A stretch of DNA of 25,232 nt from CAZIPZ01 sp964541075 (GTDB lineage Bacteria; Acidobacteriota; Terriglobia; 20CM-2-55-15), in the NCBI GenBank assembly GCA_964541075.1, contig CAZIPZ010000033.1, positions 1 to 25,232 on the forward strand. Reading direction: 5' to 3'. The notes beneath the pieces are model-generated. The model made no database searches. It saw only the letters and a program-made list of their open reading frames with translations, and was not told where the DNA came from. Position numbers and translations under genes: made by a program. The number at the start of each line of letters is the position of its first letter. Within the stretch, counting starts at the first letter, position 1. Below are positions 1 to 8,684 of the stretch, piece by piece.

Positions 1-1679
1 GACGGGGCGTTCTTCGGGGTCTTCCGATAGTTGGCAAAGAAGTCGCGTTTTTGCTCACTGAGAAAAGTTTTCAAAACAAACGTCAGGAACGCATGTTCGA
101 CGCGCTTACTCTGGATGCGGCAACTGAACATCAGGTCCAAAAGGCATGGTTCGTTGATGTCGATCACAGCAAACCCAACGATGCCATAAGAGCCAAACTT
201 ATCAGCACAGCGCATGACATATGTTTTGTGGTTTTTCGATCCTGTCAATTCCGCAAGCTGAGTGCGTGGATACCGATTTCCAGAGAAATTCATTTGGTTC
301 GTGCGCTGCGCCAGTTCATAAACGCGCTCGATGTTCTGGTCGTTAAGCGGGGCGATGCTCAGGCGGATGTTGCAGTCTTTGAGAAAGCCCGAGTAGTCGC
401 CATTATGCGATTCCAGAATCGTGTCGCGCTGTTGCTGCTCCCGATACATTAGCCGCCGCTGCTTGCTTTCCTCAGTCGCAGGAACGCGGCATTCCGGTCG
501 ATCCGGAATGGCGGCGAACTCGGCAGCATCGACTACAGCGACCTGCGCCAAGGCCGTTCTCACTTCCTCGCGTTCGAATGGTTGGTCATCCACAAAAGCA
601 AGGCTATCGACTCCAATATTTAACAATTGGGCGATCCGGGCCACGGATTCACTTTTGGGTTTCCAATTGATCTGCGGATATAAGAAATATTCCTCGATGC
701 CGTAATGTTGTAAAACCTTGATGGCGTCTTCGTGGTTGTTCTTGCTGGCAATGGAATGCAGGATGCCGCGTTCATCAGTTTGCTTAATGACATCAATCAC
801 GGCCTCTTTCAAGCCGATCTTCTCTGGACCATCTTCAATGAGAGTTCCTTTCCAGAGGGTGTTATCCAGATCCCAAACAATGCACTTCCACTTCTTACCA
901 TCCGTCTGAACGTCGGCAGGCCGAGCGGCCGGCACAACGACCGGCGCTTCTCTGACGAAGTCAAGCAAGCCGAAGTAGAGGATTGTGTTTTCGCAATCAT
1001 TCGGAACGAGTTCAACCTCCAACAGGCGGGAGGCATCGATCCGGCGGCTGATTTCCCGGAAAGGAATTCGTTCACGTGTGAATCCAGGCGGAACGTTGAT
1101 CATGTGTTGATAGGTTAGCGTCGTGCCTCGTGACTTCACGCTTAAGGTGATTCCTATCGTTTTCTCGTTTGGGTTGTAGCACTCGAAAAGGAAGGCATCG
1201 GGGATTTCCTTCGAATCCGGCATTTCTTCGGCGGAGAGGCGTCGCAAATAGGAAACCTTGCGCAAGGTTCTGGCCTTTAGCGACGAGGGCAACGGAATCG
1301 ACCTTGCCACGGCGCTGGTCATAATATTCATGCGTTCTTTGCTCGCGGCTTCAGGCACGCTGTGCAGCGCCAGGCTTCCGGCCGTCCAAAGCTTTCCCCA
1401 CCGCTTGAACTGTATCTTGAGGATGTAACCATTGATAGCGTCTTGCTGATCGATGCGCTCCATCCCCCTTACAAACAGCCGGCAGGCGCCATCTTTTCTG
1501 GGAGAATACAGCTCACAAGACGTGTAACAAGTCGGCCAATTACATTCGGTGCAATGTTCACCCCATGGCAGTACGGTCCGAGCATTCACGGATTTGCGGG
1601 ACTCCGCGAAGCGTTTTTGTATCTCCTCCGGGATGGTTTGAAGAGACTCAACCCACTCGTTAACTTCCGCTTCGTACAT
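1..1679 (-). CDS. FkbH-like HAD-IIIC family protein, 3' end cut by window edge
   Basis: About 559 codons are visible and the C-terminus runs off the left edge. The central HAD domain is clear: DLDNT at residues 270-274 preceded by IVW and followed by LWKGTLIEDG, then SKNN and later FVDDQPFER. The last residues (FANYRKTPKNAP) resemble the end of the FkbH family, so little is missing. Characterised FkbH proteins dephosphorylate 1,3-bisphosphoglycerate and load the glyceryl unit on an acyl carrier protein; two carrier proteins are encoded upstream. The N-terminal part holds a cysteine cluster at about residues 43-65 (HCTEC, PTC, TSC, GAC: five Cys), which could bind a metal; this is inference. 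The ATG at 1679 follows an AGGAAGAGAG stretch and overlaps the 3' end of the FemAB-like gene by 20 nt, suggesting coupling. The family is sure; the substrate is not known. Confidence 0.88.
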   Translation of the reverse strand, partial: MYEAEVNEWVESLQTIPEEIQKRFAESRKSVNARTVLPWGEHCTECNWPTCYTSCELYSPRKDGACRLFVRGMERIDQQDAINGYILKIQFKRWGKLWTAGSLALHSVPEAASKERMNIMTSAVARSIPLPSSLKARTLRKVSYLRRLSAEEMPDSKEIPDAFLFECYNPNEKTIGITLSVKSRGTTLTYQHMINVPPGFTRERIPFREISRRIDASRLLEVELVPNDCENTILYFGLLDFVREAPVVVPAARPADVQTDGKKWKCIVWDLDNTLWKGTLIEDGPEKIGLKEAVIDVIKQTDERGILHSIASKNNHEDAIKVLQHYGIEEYFLYPQINWKPKSESVARIAQLLNIGVDSLAFVDDQPFEREEVRTALAQVAVVDAAEFAAIPDRPECRVPATEESKQRRLMYREQQQRDTILESHNGDYSGFLKDCNIRLSIAPLNDQNIERVYELAQRTNQMNFSGNRYPRTQLAELTGSKNHKTYVMRCADKFGSYGIVGFAVIDINEPCLLDLMFSCRIQSKRVEHAFLTFVLKTFLSEQKRDFFANYRKTPKNAP

Positions 1680-2859
1680 AACCACTCTCTTCCTGATTGC
1701 TTAGAGCTGCAGTGGACTGCGGATCACCCTTATCGATGCCGCCCGTCACCGGAGAACCTGTTTTTCGCCTCTTGATGGAGAAATCGCGGAGGCTCTCACG
1801 GCCTGTGCTGATCTTTTCTTTGATGTATTCGCCTGCTTCAACAAGGAATTCCGCGGCTGCGTTGGGATAGGCGTCGTACTGACCAAGAAAGTAAACGTCA
1901 TGTCCATGTTTGCCTGCAAGCCGGGCCTTGAAGCGGTATGTGCCTTCGTTTTTCTCCGGATTTATCCCATTCAGGTTGTACCATTCGCATCCTCGATCCT
2001 TGAGCCATTCGAGAACGCGCCACTGCAGGAGATAGGAACCATTGTTCTTCATTCCGCGAGCCGTCGTGGCGCCAAACAGATAAATACCCGTGTTCCCGAG
2101 CGCGGAACAAATAGCGCCAGCACATACTTCGCCGTCCGCTTTACAAAGAAAGACTCTCATTTTTTCCTCGGGCGAAGCCTTCCTCTGGATTTCCCTGTAC
2201 ACAGCCGGATCTGATGAACTTTCAAATTTTTTCCGGTCTTTCATCTCTAGATAAATGGGCTCGAACGATTGAAAAAGTGCATCTTCCTCGCCGTCGACAA
2301 GCTCAAGATTCTGCTTGCGGGCATTGGTCAGGCAGTTTCTCCATTTCTTGTCCAAGCCGTTGAAGAGCTCATCCAAGGAGGGACGAATGTCCATCAGGAT
2401 TGTTCTCATTTTCCTGGCGCCAGACTTCCAAACATAACCTTCCTCCTGGAGAATGCGGCGGTAAGGTTGCGTTTCATCTTCAGGCAAATGCGGCAGCAAG
2501 CGGACGATCATTCGCCGGCGGTTGGCAAATTCATTCCTGATGGCGCGGACTGCCTGGCGAAACACTTGGTCGTCAGCTGCATTTGGATGCGTTCTCCACA
2601 ATGGCCCCCAACGAATGTATGCGATGCCAATGCCGAATGGACGCACCTTTATAATGCGCGCCTGCGCAGCAGCGGCGACTCGGCCGTGACGTTTCAGAAC
2701 GATGTGGCTGACGTTCGCATTCCCTCCTGTGCAGACAGAGTCGAAAGAATGCGTCTGATACAGATTCGCATCCACGAACTCGCGAGTTATCTGGTTCCAA
2801 CCAGATGTCGCTCCATCGTCAACCTCGACTGAGAATTCTTCGTTTAGCTTTTTTCCCAT
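1660..2859 (-). CDS. FemAB-like GNAT-fold acyltransferase
   Basis: A 399-residue protein of the FemAB/FemX-like GNAT group often found in exopolysaccharide and XrtA/PEP-CTERM clusters. The diagnostic C-terminal part is at residues 272-320: NNGSYLLQW, then LEWLKDRGCEWYNLNGINPE, then a KNEGTYRFKARLAGKHG stretch. A typical KKWRN segment lies at about 171-175. Classical Fem enzymes add aminoacyl groups from aminoacyl-tRNA to peptidoglycan, but members of this subgroup in sugar clusters are uncharacterised and could transfer acyl or aminoacyl groups to a glycan. It has no signal peptide or membrane segment, so it is probably cytoplasmic. The ATG at 2859 lacks a clear Shine-Dalgarno sequence. It lies 86 nt after the beta-helix gene and overlaps the FkbH-like gene. 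The family call is firm; acceptor and donor are unknown. Confidence 0.85.
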   Translation of the reverse strand: MGKKLNEEFSVEVDDGATSGWNQITREFVDANLYQTHSFDSVCTGGNANVSHIVLKRHGRVAAAAQARIIKVRPFGIGIAYIRWGPLWRTHPNAADDQVFRQAVRAIRNEFANRRRMIVRLLPHLPEDETQPYRRILQEEGYVWKSGARKMRTILMDIRPSLDELFNGLDKKWRNCLTNARKQNLELVDGEEDALFQSFEPIYLEMKDRKKFESSSDPAVYREIQRKASPEEKMRVFLCKADGEVCAGAICSALGNTGIYLFGATTARGMKNNGSYLLQWRVLEWLKDRGCEWYNLNGINPEKNEGTYRFKARLAGKHGHDVYFLGQYDAYPNAAAEFLVEAGEYIKEKISTGRESLRDFSIKRRKTGSPVTGGIDKGDPQSTAALSNQEESGYVRSGS

Positions 2860-2945
2860 TTATCTCAGCAACTCGGCCTCGGGCAATCTGGCCGCGGCCT
2901 CTTGACAAAGAGTCTCTACAGAATCGTTGTATGGCGACCAATGGC

Positions 2946-4784
2946 CTATCTTCGCAACGGGCCGATGGCGATGGTCGCGGCCGCTTCATGAGCGAGGACA
3001 GTGGCTGCAAAAAGCGGGCGAACGATCGCCCGGACGGAATGAGTGCTCCCCGGTTTTAGGGTCCGCGTATTCCATTTGTATTCGTACGGAGCGTCGACAT
3101 CTTTTGACACTGGAATGCCGTCGATCCAAAACTCAACGAAGCGAACGAGAGAAGCATCGTTCACCGTGGCCGAGATATTCACGTCCCCCTGGGAAACAGT
3201 GCTGCCGTTCTCATGGTTCAGAGCCATCGTAATTCCGTATCCCGATTCCCGATACTCATAGGCGCCGGCATCCGGAGTCGTGTCCTGATTTCGCCAGTAG
3301 ACGCCATCACCATTCCTCCAACTTACTTCCTTGTCGAGCGTGATGGTATTCGAAGCAATTGCCGCAATTCGTACGGGGAGGCCATTCGCTACACGAATGG
3401 AGTCACCTTCCGCTGAGCCATATCCATCAGTAAAGAAGCCTGCGTCCTCCACTTCAATGGACGCGCCGCGCCCATCTGCACTCGTCACGACTGTTATGGC
3501 TTTCCCTGAGCCAATCGCTGACGAACCGGGCCGCAATTTGAAATCGATGCTGGATGCATTGGCAAATAGCGGGTCTTTAACTGAGGCGCAACTCGAGTGG
3601 CTGCCGGCCATGTAGCAGACATTGTTAGAAGCCGTAAGAGTGCTGCCACCCGAAATGGAGATGGGACCGCCCTGAACCCCGCCTGTGCTCGAAATAATGT
3701 TATTGAAGTTATGAGACCCGATTGAAGGATAAATGCGGCTTTCCGGGTTGTAGTCGAAAGTGTCTTTTCGAGTCACCAGTTGGTTCATCTTATGAAACGT
3801 GTTGTTGTAGTGGCGAACTCGATCGATTCCACGGGCCATCAGGGCGTAGGATCCCAGGTTGTATGCGACGTTGCCTCTGAAGAGGATCTCGTAGACCTTG
3901 CCTGGATTTCGGTTGTTTCTCATTTGCAGAATGTGAGAATTCCTCTCCATGTTGTCGCCCAATACATTGGATTCATAGATGTGGTAATTCGTCTCTGAGT
4001 TCGGATTCAGGTCCGAGGCAGGCTGGAAAAAGTCTGCATGCAAGCCATCCCCAGGTCCATCCGGAAAATACGTATTGCGAAAATCGTACATGTAATTGTT
4101 CCGGATAATATGGAACCGGCCCGATAGGTTGACGAAATCTCCCAGTTTTTGGAATCGATTGTATTCAATGAGCCAGTGATCCGCTCCCGAGTCGGCCTGA
4201 GCCGCCCACCCGTTGCCTGCGCACAATACTCCAGGCACGCAGCTCACGGATTCGATCTCGTTTCCTCGAACAACGATATGCGAAGTGGTCGCATTGAAAC
4301 TTCGAATCGCGCCGCCGCCCTTGTGGACATGATGGATGTAATTGTCCAATATCTCGACTCTGAGACGCCGGCCTGAAAAAACGACCGCATTTGCAATGGC
4401 GGTATTCGTATGAGTGATCTCGAATCCAATGATTCTTATGTAATCGGCGCCGACATCAAAACCGCTCATAACTGCTTTGGCGCCGGTCGCGTTTCCAACG
4501 AAATTGGTGTAGCCGGCCGATTCGCTTCCCGACCTTCTCAAGCTCACACGTTCATTGTAATTTCCTGGCAATACCAGGCACGTATCGCCTGGCTGCACTG
4601 CGTTTGCGCAAGCCTGAATGGTGGCATATTCACGCGTTGGGCCTGGCCGCGAGTCCACACAGCGGATGGCTGTCGGCGAACAGTCGTACGCTGTCGGATC
4701 AGTTTGTGAAAATAATGTCGTTGCCGAAGGGATCAGCGCAAACAGAAACGCGGCTAGAATGGCTGAACTAAGTCGATTTCGCAT
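2946..4784 (-). CDS. Secreted right-handed beta-helix protein with C-terminal Ig-like domain
   Basis: A 612-residue protein from the ATG at 4784. An upstream in-frame TTG at 4811 is possible, but 4784 places a typical signal peptide at the very N-terminus (MRNRLSS, then a hydrophobic AILAAFLFALIP core). Next comes a pectate-lyase/NosD-like opening (YATIQACANAV, GDTCLVLPGNYNE), then repeated short turns rich in N, G and I typical of parallel beta-helices, then PDAGAYEY. The last ~75 residues (VRFVEFWIDGIPVSKDVDAPY, TRTLKPGSTH) look like a bacterial Ig-like domain. Such proteins in polysaccharide loci are often lyases, epimerases or glycan-binding proteins, so a role in processing the exported polymer is plausible, but no catalytic residues can be assigned. 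Cysteines occur in close pairs, suggesting disulfides in the exported form. Confidence 0.85.
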   Translation of the reverse strand: MRNRLSSAILAAFLFALIPSATTLFSQTDPTAYDCSPTAIRCVDSRPGPTREYATIQACANAVQPGDTCLVLPGNYNERVSLRRSGSESAGYTNFVGNATGAKAVMSGFDVGADYIRIIGFEITHTNTAIANAVVFSGRRLRVEILDNYIHHVHKGGGAIRSFNATTSHIVVRGNEIESVSCVPGVLCAGNGWAAQADSGADHWLIEYNRFQKLGDFVNLSGRFHIIRNNYMYDFRNTYFPDGPGDGLHADFFQPASDLNPNSETNYHIYESNVLGDNMERNSHILQMRNNRNPGKVYEILFRGNVAYNLGSYALMARGIDRVRHYNNTFHKMNQLVTRKDTFDYNPESRIYPSIGSHNFNNIISSTGGVQGGPISISGGSTLTASNNVCYMAGSHSSCASVKDPLFANASSIDFKLRPGSSAIGSGKAITVVTSADGRGASIEVEDAGFFTDGYGSAEGDSIRVANGLPVRIAAIASNTITLDKEVSWRNGDGVYWRNQDTTPDAGAYEYRESGYGITMALNHENGSTVSQGDVNISATVNDASLVRFVEFWIDGIPVSKDVDAPYEYKWNTRTLKPGSTHSVRAIVRPLFAATVLAHEAAATIAIGPLRR

Positions 4785-4849
4785 ATTCGAACATTCGTCC
4801 CATCGGCGCAAATTGAAAAAGGGATAAACGGTTCACCACTCGTCCCCAC

Positions 4850-5770
4850 CTAAACGGAGGTCTTATATGGCCTTTCAGCAACCAGCTTGATTCCCATATA
4901 GCCGAGGATCTTCGAAATGTGATCGAAGTCCTTGACGAGATACTTCATGAAGAGGTGCTCGCCAAAGATCAAAAGGAATGGCAGGGAGATCGTGTAAATA
5001 GGAATGGCGATCAGTGAGCGCAATGTGCCCAGATTAAAAAAGGTCGTTTCCCATGCTTCCCCAAGACCGCGCGTGCACGCGCGCTTCAAGTAGTATGATC
5101 GCGTCAACCTTTCCGGAACGACGGTCTCGTACACACAGGCTTCGTTACACCAGACGAACTTTTTCCCCTTCGCCATCATCCTTTTGAAGAAGATCGCATC
5201 GCCGCCGCCAGTTCTTCCATACTTTGGGTCGAAATGACCGTCGGGACCGCTGAAAACGTGTTTCCATATCAATACATTTCCCGTGCGAGTGTGTGCGGAA
5301 TTGGTGATGATTTCTTTCGTCTTCAGACATTTCCTGTCCAAGAGGCCGCTACGGATCAACCATTTTGGACACTTGTTGTCAAAATGCGGCTTCACTGGCC
5401 CGAGGACTCCGTCGGCTTTCGTCTCCAATAACGTTTTCAAATGAGTGATGAGCCAGGCTTCATCAGGAAATTCGTCATCATCAATGAAGGCGATCAGTTG
5501 ACCACGTGCATTGTCGACCGAACGATTTCGAGCCAATGAAATGCTGCGTTCGGGCTCCACGTGATAATCGATTTGGAATTTGGACTCTTCTCTCGCGTTG
5601 ACAACAGCTGATCGAGCAGATTCTTCGACGTCGTTGTCGACAATCACCACTGAAAAATCAAAGGAGTCGTCAGTGGTCTGGTTTGTCAGACTTTCCAAAA
5701 GTCTTGCCAGTAATTGCGGCCTTTTGTAGGTGCAGATACAGATGGAAATATGGAGTTGAGGGGATGTCAT
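4850..5770 (-). CDS. Family 2 glycosyltransferase
   Basis: A 306-residue GT2 enzyme. The GT-A fold start is clear (ISICICTYKRP at 8-18; VVIVDNDV at 41-48), with the metal/nucleotide-binding acidic motif AFIDDDEFPDE at about 94-104. A second conserved part is GNVLIWKHVF and GRTGGGDAIFFKRM at mid-protein. The C-terminus has a hydrophobic stretch (about 250-270, SLIAIPIYTISLPFLLIFG) that may associate with the membrane. It should add one sugar to a lipid-linked repeat unit on the cytoplasmic face of the inner membrane. It is the only recognisable glycosyltransferase in the window, so others, and the initiating phosphoglycosyltransferase, should lie outside. It starts 38 nt after the flippase stop. 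Donor and acceptor are not predictable. Confidence 0.93.
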   Translation of the reverse strand: MTSPQLHISICICTYKRPQLLARLLESLTNQTTDDSFDFSVVIVDNDVEESARSAVVNAREESKFQIDYHVEPERSISLARNRSVDNARGQLIAFIDDDEFPDEAWLITHLKTLLETKADGVLGPVKPHFDNKCPKWLIRSGLLDRKCLKTKEIITNSAHTRTGNVLIWKHVFSGPDGHFDPKYGRTGGGDAIFFKRMMAKGKKFVWCNEACVYETVVPERLTRSYYLKRACTRGLGEAWETTFFNLGTLRSLIAIPIYTISLPFLLIFGEHLFMKYLVKDFDHISKILGYMGIKLVAERPYKTSV

Positions 5771-5808
5771 AGTGACTTACGACGATGTAGTCTTGAGTTC
5801 AGGGCTTG

Positions 5809-7188
5809 TCAGAAACCGGATCGACGCCGGCTCATCACGGAAAAGACTGCGACAAAACGTACGCTATAGGACACCAGATATGCGACGGCCAAGCCCATGG
5901 CCCCGCGATCGCGGAGGAACCAAGCACACAGGAGAAGAATCCCAGCCCAGCCGGCGTTTGACCAGAACTTGAGCCATACATCTCCACTGCTGAACAATGA
6001 TTGGCCCATGATCCAATCAGCCGACGCTATAACGCATGAGACAGACAGGACGACAAGCACCCACTCGCCGCCGACAAATTCGGGTCCATAGCCTGCCATG
6101 ATCCATGGAGAAAGGATCGCAATTGGAATCGCCATCGACAGGGCGGCGAGCGCGCCAGCCTTGACATTGGTCCATAGCACTTTTCGATACCTTTTGAAGT
6201 CGTCCTCGGCCCGCAACCCGGTCAACATCGGGAGAGCGACGCCGCCAAGCAGCGTTGGAAAGAACATAATGGCCGTGCGCCAGCGGTCCGCGGCGCTGAA
6301 CAAACCCATCTCCGCATAGCCGTTTCCCGTATGCACGATCAGCGTATTGGCAAGCCAGACAACCGGTACATATAGGAGACCGCCCATAAACGTCGGTAGA
6401 CTGAACAGCCATAAGATTCTGGCTTCCTGAAATGAACCTTTCCAACGGATCGAAACACCATAGCGCTTCGCTTCACGGGAGATCGCTCGAAAATTAAGAA
6501 ACACGAGCACTGCCTGCGCGCAGATCTGCGCGCCAACCACACCCTGCAATCCCCAGAAGTACACACCTGCGACCGTGAGCGGGAGTGATACGAGGCCGAC
6601 GGTCAGATCGATCATGGACCGTTGTCGGAAAGCCTCGAAACCGTTCTGCGTCCCGAGTTGGGCCTGTGCCACTACATTGAGCAACATGCCTACAGCCGCA
6701 AGGCGAAGCAAGCCGCTGAGATGCGGCGCCGCAAGAGTGTTTGCTGCGAGCCACGGCGCCAGAGCAATCACGATGAGCGCCATCACACTGCCGCTTACCC
6801 AGGAAATCATGCTGGACATGCCGATAACGCGGCCCATCCGAGCAGGATCGGTTCGCCGGTGCTCGGCAACATGTTTCGTGGCTGTAAGTCCCATGCTGAG
6901 AAGTCCGAAGGACCCAAACATCAGCATTGTGCTTTGGATAATGCCAAACTCACCGAAGACCTCTTTGCCAACGATCCGCGCCGTGACTACGGCTGCAATC
7001 AACGCAAGACCTCTGGAAGTTACTGAGCCGAAGGCGGCCCAATACATGCCTTTGGCCAATCGGGCTCCCAAAGGCGAGGCCATGATTCGATCGACGCCGG
7101 ACAGCAGAATTCGAGGAACGATGCCTCGAACGATAGGGTGAGTGATAAAAGGAAATGTCGATACGCGGTCGTCGGATGCTTCAGCCAT
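5809..7188 (-). CDS. Wzx-type polysaccharide flippase (MATE/MOP superfamily)
   Basis: A 459-residue polytopic membrane protein. After a ~40-residue cytoplasmic N-terminus it has about a dozen hydrophobic segments, and the first part (GMYWAAFGSVTSRGLALIAAVVTARIVGKEVFGEFGIIQST) is typical of polysaccharide exporters, with the YG..F-like GKEVFGEFG element. It should flip the lipid-linked repeat unit across the inner membrane. I chose the ATG at 7188 and not the upstream in-frame ATG at 7356: the longer form adds a 56-residue non-hydrophobic tail lying entirely inside the preceding gene, whereas 7188 gives an 8-nt overlap with its stop codon, typical of translational coupling. It sits between the Wzy-like gene and the glycosyltransferase, as expected for a Wzx/Wzy pathway. 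Confidence 0.92.
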   Translation of the reverse strand: MAEASDDRVSTFPFITHPIVRGIVPRILLSGVDRIMASPLGARLAKGMYWAAFGSVTSRGLALIAAVVTARIVGKEVFGEFGIIQSTMLMFGSFGLLSMGLTATKHVAEHRRTDPARMGRVIGMSSMISWVSGSVMALIVIALAPWLAANTLAAPHLSGLLRLAAVGMLLNVVAQAQLGTQNGFEAFRQRSMIDLTVGLVSLPLTVAGVYFWGLQGVVGAQICAQAVLVFLNFRAISREAKRYGVSIRWKGSFQEARILWLFSLPTFMGGLLYVPVVWLANTLIVHTGNGYAEMGLFSAADRWRTAIMFFPTLLGGVALPMLTGLRAEDDFKRYRKVLWTNVKAGALAALSMAIPIAILSPWIMAGYGPEFVGGEWVLVVLSVSCVIASADWIMGQSLFSSGDVWLKFWSNAGWAGILLLCAWFLRDRGAMGLAVAYLVSYSVRFVAVFSVMSRRRSGF

Positions 7189-8659
7189 TTTTGAAGGTGT
7201 GCCTTTGTTTTGGGAGCTGCCTTGTCGCGGCAGCGCCCCGAAATGCAACGGTTCCGGAATTGGTCCAGGCGCCCGCTCCGAACGGCGAATCCAGGCCGTT
7301 TGCTCCCGCAAAAACGGGCCGTTCTGCGGTGGCGGAGACGTTTTCAGCGGTTCCACGGTATTCCATCAGCACCACCAAGGACATGAACCAGAGCGTCGTT
7401 TGCATAAAAAATGAGGACTCAGAACTATTCGAGATAAGCAGGATGGCCCAGCACCCAATTGCCACTTTTCCCAAAGGATCGCCATTAATGAGTTTGACGA
7501 CCGCGGTGTGGCCGGATACCAGCAACCAAACGACAAGCAGCACCATTCCCACGATTCCACCATTGAGGTAGTTCTCTAAATAGCCGTTGTGCGCCGACAA
7601 CAAGCGATGTCGGTTTGTACCTTCCCATACCGAGACGCCAATCGATGTTTCCCAGAAAGCTCGATACCCGCTGCCCAACATCGAATGGATGTCCTTTGAC
7701 ATAATCGCGTCCCAGATTTCCGTTCGTCCCGTCAATGAAGGATCCCTGTCCAACGCCTCCAGGACCATTCCTTGAATGTCGAACACGCCGTTCAGGAACA
7801 GAAAGCAGCAAATCGCAATAACGCCTGTAGCGAACAATTGTGTTGGGTTTTTGAAGCTTGAAAGTCTGTTGCTGGCAAAAAGAAAAGCAGCTCCGATAGA
7901 AAAACAGATCAAAGCGGTTTTGCTGTCCGATATCACCAGAAGGTACATGGCATTTAAGAAAATGCCGGCCAGACACGCCTTCTGAAGGATCGTTTTTGCA
8001 CCACGGCCTTTCCATGTCTCCCAGAGATCCCATAGGATCATGATTCCAAGGAGAGCTGATACGATTCCAAGGACGTTTTTGTGGTCGGCTACTCCCGTCA
8101 CCATGAGATCGCCCTGTTCGTCGTAGGTTCTTCCGATTCGCGGAACATACCGTATCAGGATGATGGACATCGGCAAGAGGAGATAGGCCACCCGCACACA
8201 AACAGCCCTTAAGGCGTCGGCAGGTTTTTTTTCGGACAGGAAAACCAAAGCGACTAAGACGCAGCCAAAATTGTTAACGAGCCTCTTTAGGGTGGGCACA
8301 GGAAACGGCGACCATAGCGAACTGACCGCGTAGAATAAATATAGAGCAATGAGCCCTTTATTCTTCGAGATGAACTCTCCCCAATCGACCTTGCGCTGCA
8401 CCAGAATCCAGATTGAGCTCACCAGCAGCGCGCCCAGGACAACCACGTTGATTGGGCTTCCGTCCAGATTACTGAGATCGGTGTTTCGCTCGCTTAGTGA
8501 GATCGAGGACCCTCCGCCGAACCAAAACGAAGCGGGTCTGGAGCTCACCATTGCCAACCACAAGGCCGGCGGCAGCAGGGCCCATGAAACAGGGCCGCGC
8601 CACTTGCGATCAACCGCCACCAGAAAATATACGAAGAGATATCCGAGATAAACGATCAA
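7181..8659 (-). CDS. O-antigen ligase/polymerase-like protein (Wzy_C family)
   Basis: A 492-residue polytopic inner-membrane protein with many hydrophobic segments. The large periplasmic loop near residues 310-365 has the family signature: DPSLTGRTEIW, then LGSGYRAFW, then SAHNGYLENYLNGG. Proteins of this family either polymerise repeat units (Wzy) or ligate O-antigen to lipid A (WaaL). With a Wzx-type flippase right after it, the polymerase role is more likely, but sequence alone does not separate the two. The start is a TTG at 8659: a purine-rich GGAGAGG site lies just upstream, and the nearest ATG (8688) is in another frame that stops at once. The last ~60 residues are hydrophilic and Ala/Gly rich. 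Confidence 0.9.
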   Translation of the reverse strand: MIVYLGYLFVYFLVAVDRKWRGPVSWALLPPALWLAMVSSRPASFWFGGGSSISLSERNTDLSNLDGSPINVVVLGALLVSSIWILVQRKVDWGEFISKNKGLIALYLFYAVSSLWSPFPVPTLKRLVNNFGCVLVALVFLSEKKPADALRAVCVRVAYLLLPMSIILIRYVPRIGRTYDEQGDLMVTGVADHKNVLGIVSALLGIMILWDLWETWKGRGAKTILQKACLAGIFLNAMYLLVISDSKTALICFSIGAAFLFASNRLSSFKNPTQLFATGVIAICCFLFLNGVFDIQGMVLEALDRDPSLTGRTEIWDAIMSKDIHSMLGSGYRAFWETSIGVSVWEGTNRHRLLSAHNGYLENYLNGGIVGMVLLVVWLLVSGHTAVVKLINGDPLGKVAIGCWAILLISNSSESSFFMQTTLWFMSLVVLMEYRGTAENVSATAERPVFAGANGLDSPFGAGAWTNSGTVAFRGAAATRQLPKQRHTFKNG

Positions 8660-8663
8660 TCGG

Positions 8664-8672
8664 CCTCTCCTC
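8664..8672 (-). promoter_or_regulatory. Ribosome binding site for TTG-started Wzy-like gene
   Basis: On the minus strand this reads GAGGAGAGG and lies 4-7 nt before the TTG at 8659. It is one of the strongest Shine-Dalgarno matches in the window and is the reason for accepting TTG as the start. Confidence 0.7.
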
Positions 8673-8684
8673 GAATGAGCGCAG

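Noticed and set aside
2861..2945. Possible terminator or promoter between the beta-helix and FemAB-like genes
   Set aside because: There is a GGCCGCGGCC palindrome and a 5-bp hairpin, but no U-tract and no convincing -35/-10 pair.
5809..7356. Longer flippase starting at 7356
   Set aside because: The extra 56 residues are hydrophilic, lie wholly within the Wzy-like gene in another frame, and precede the start that gives the usual short overlap.
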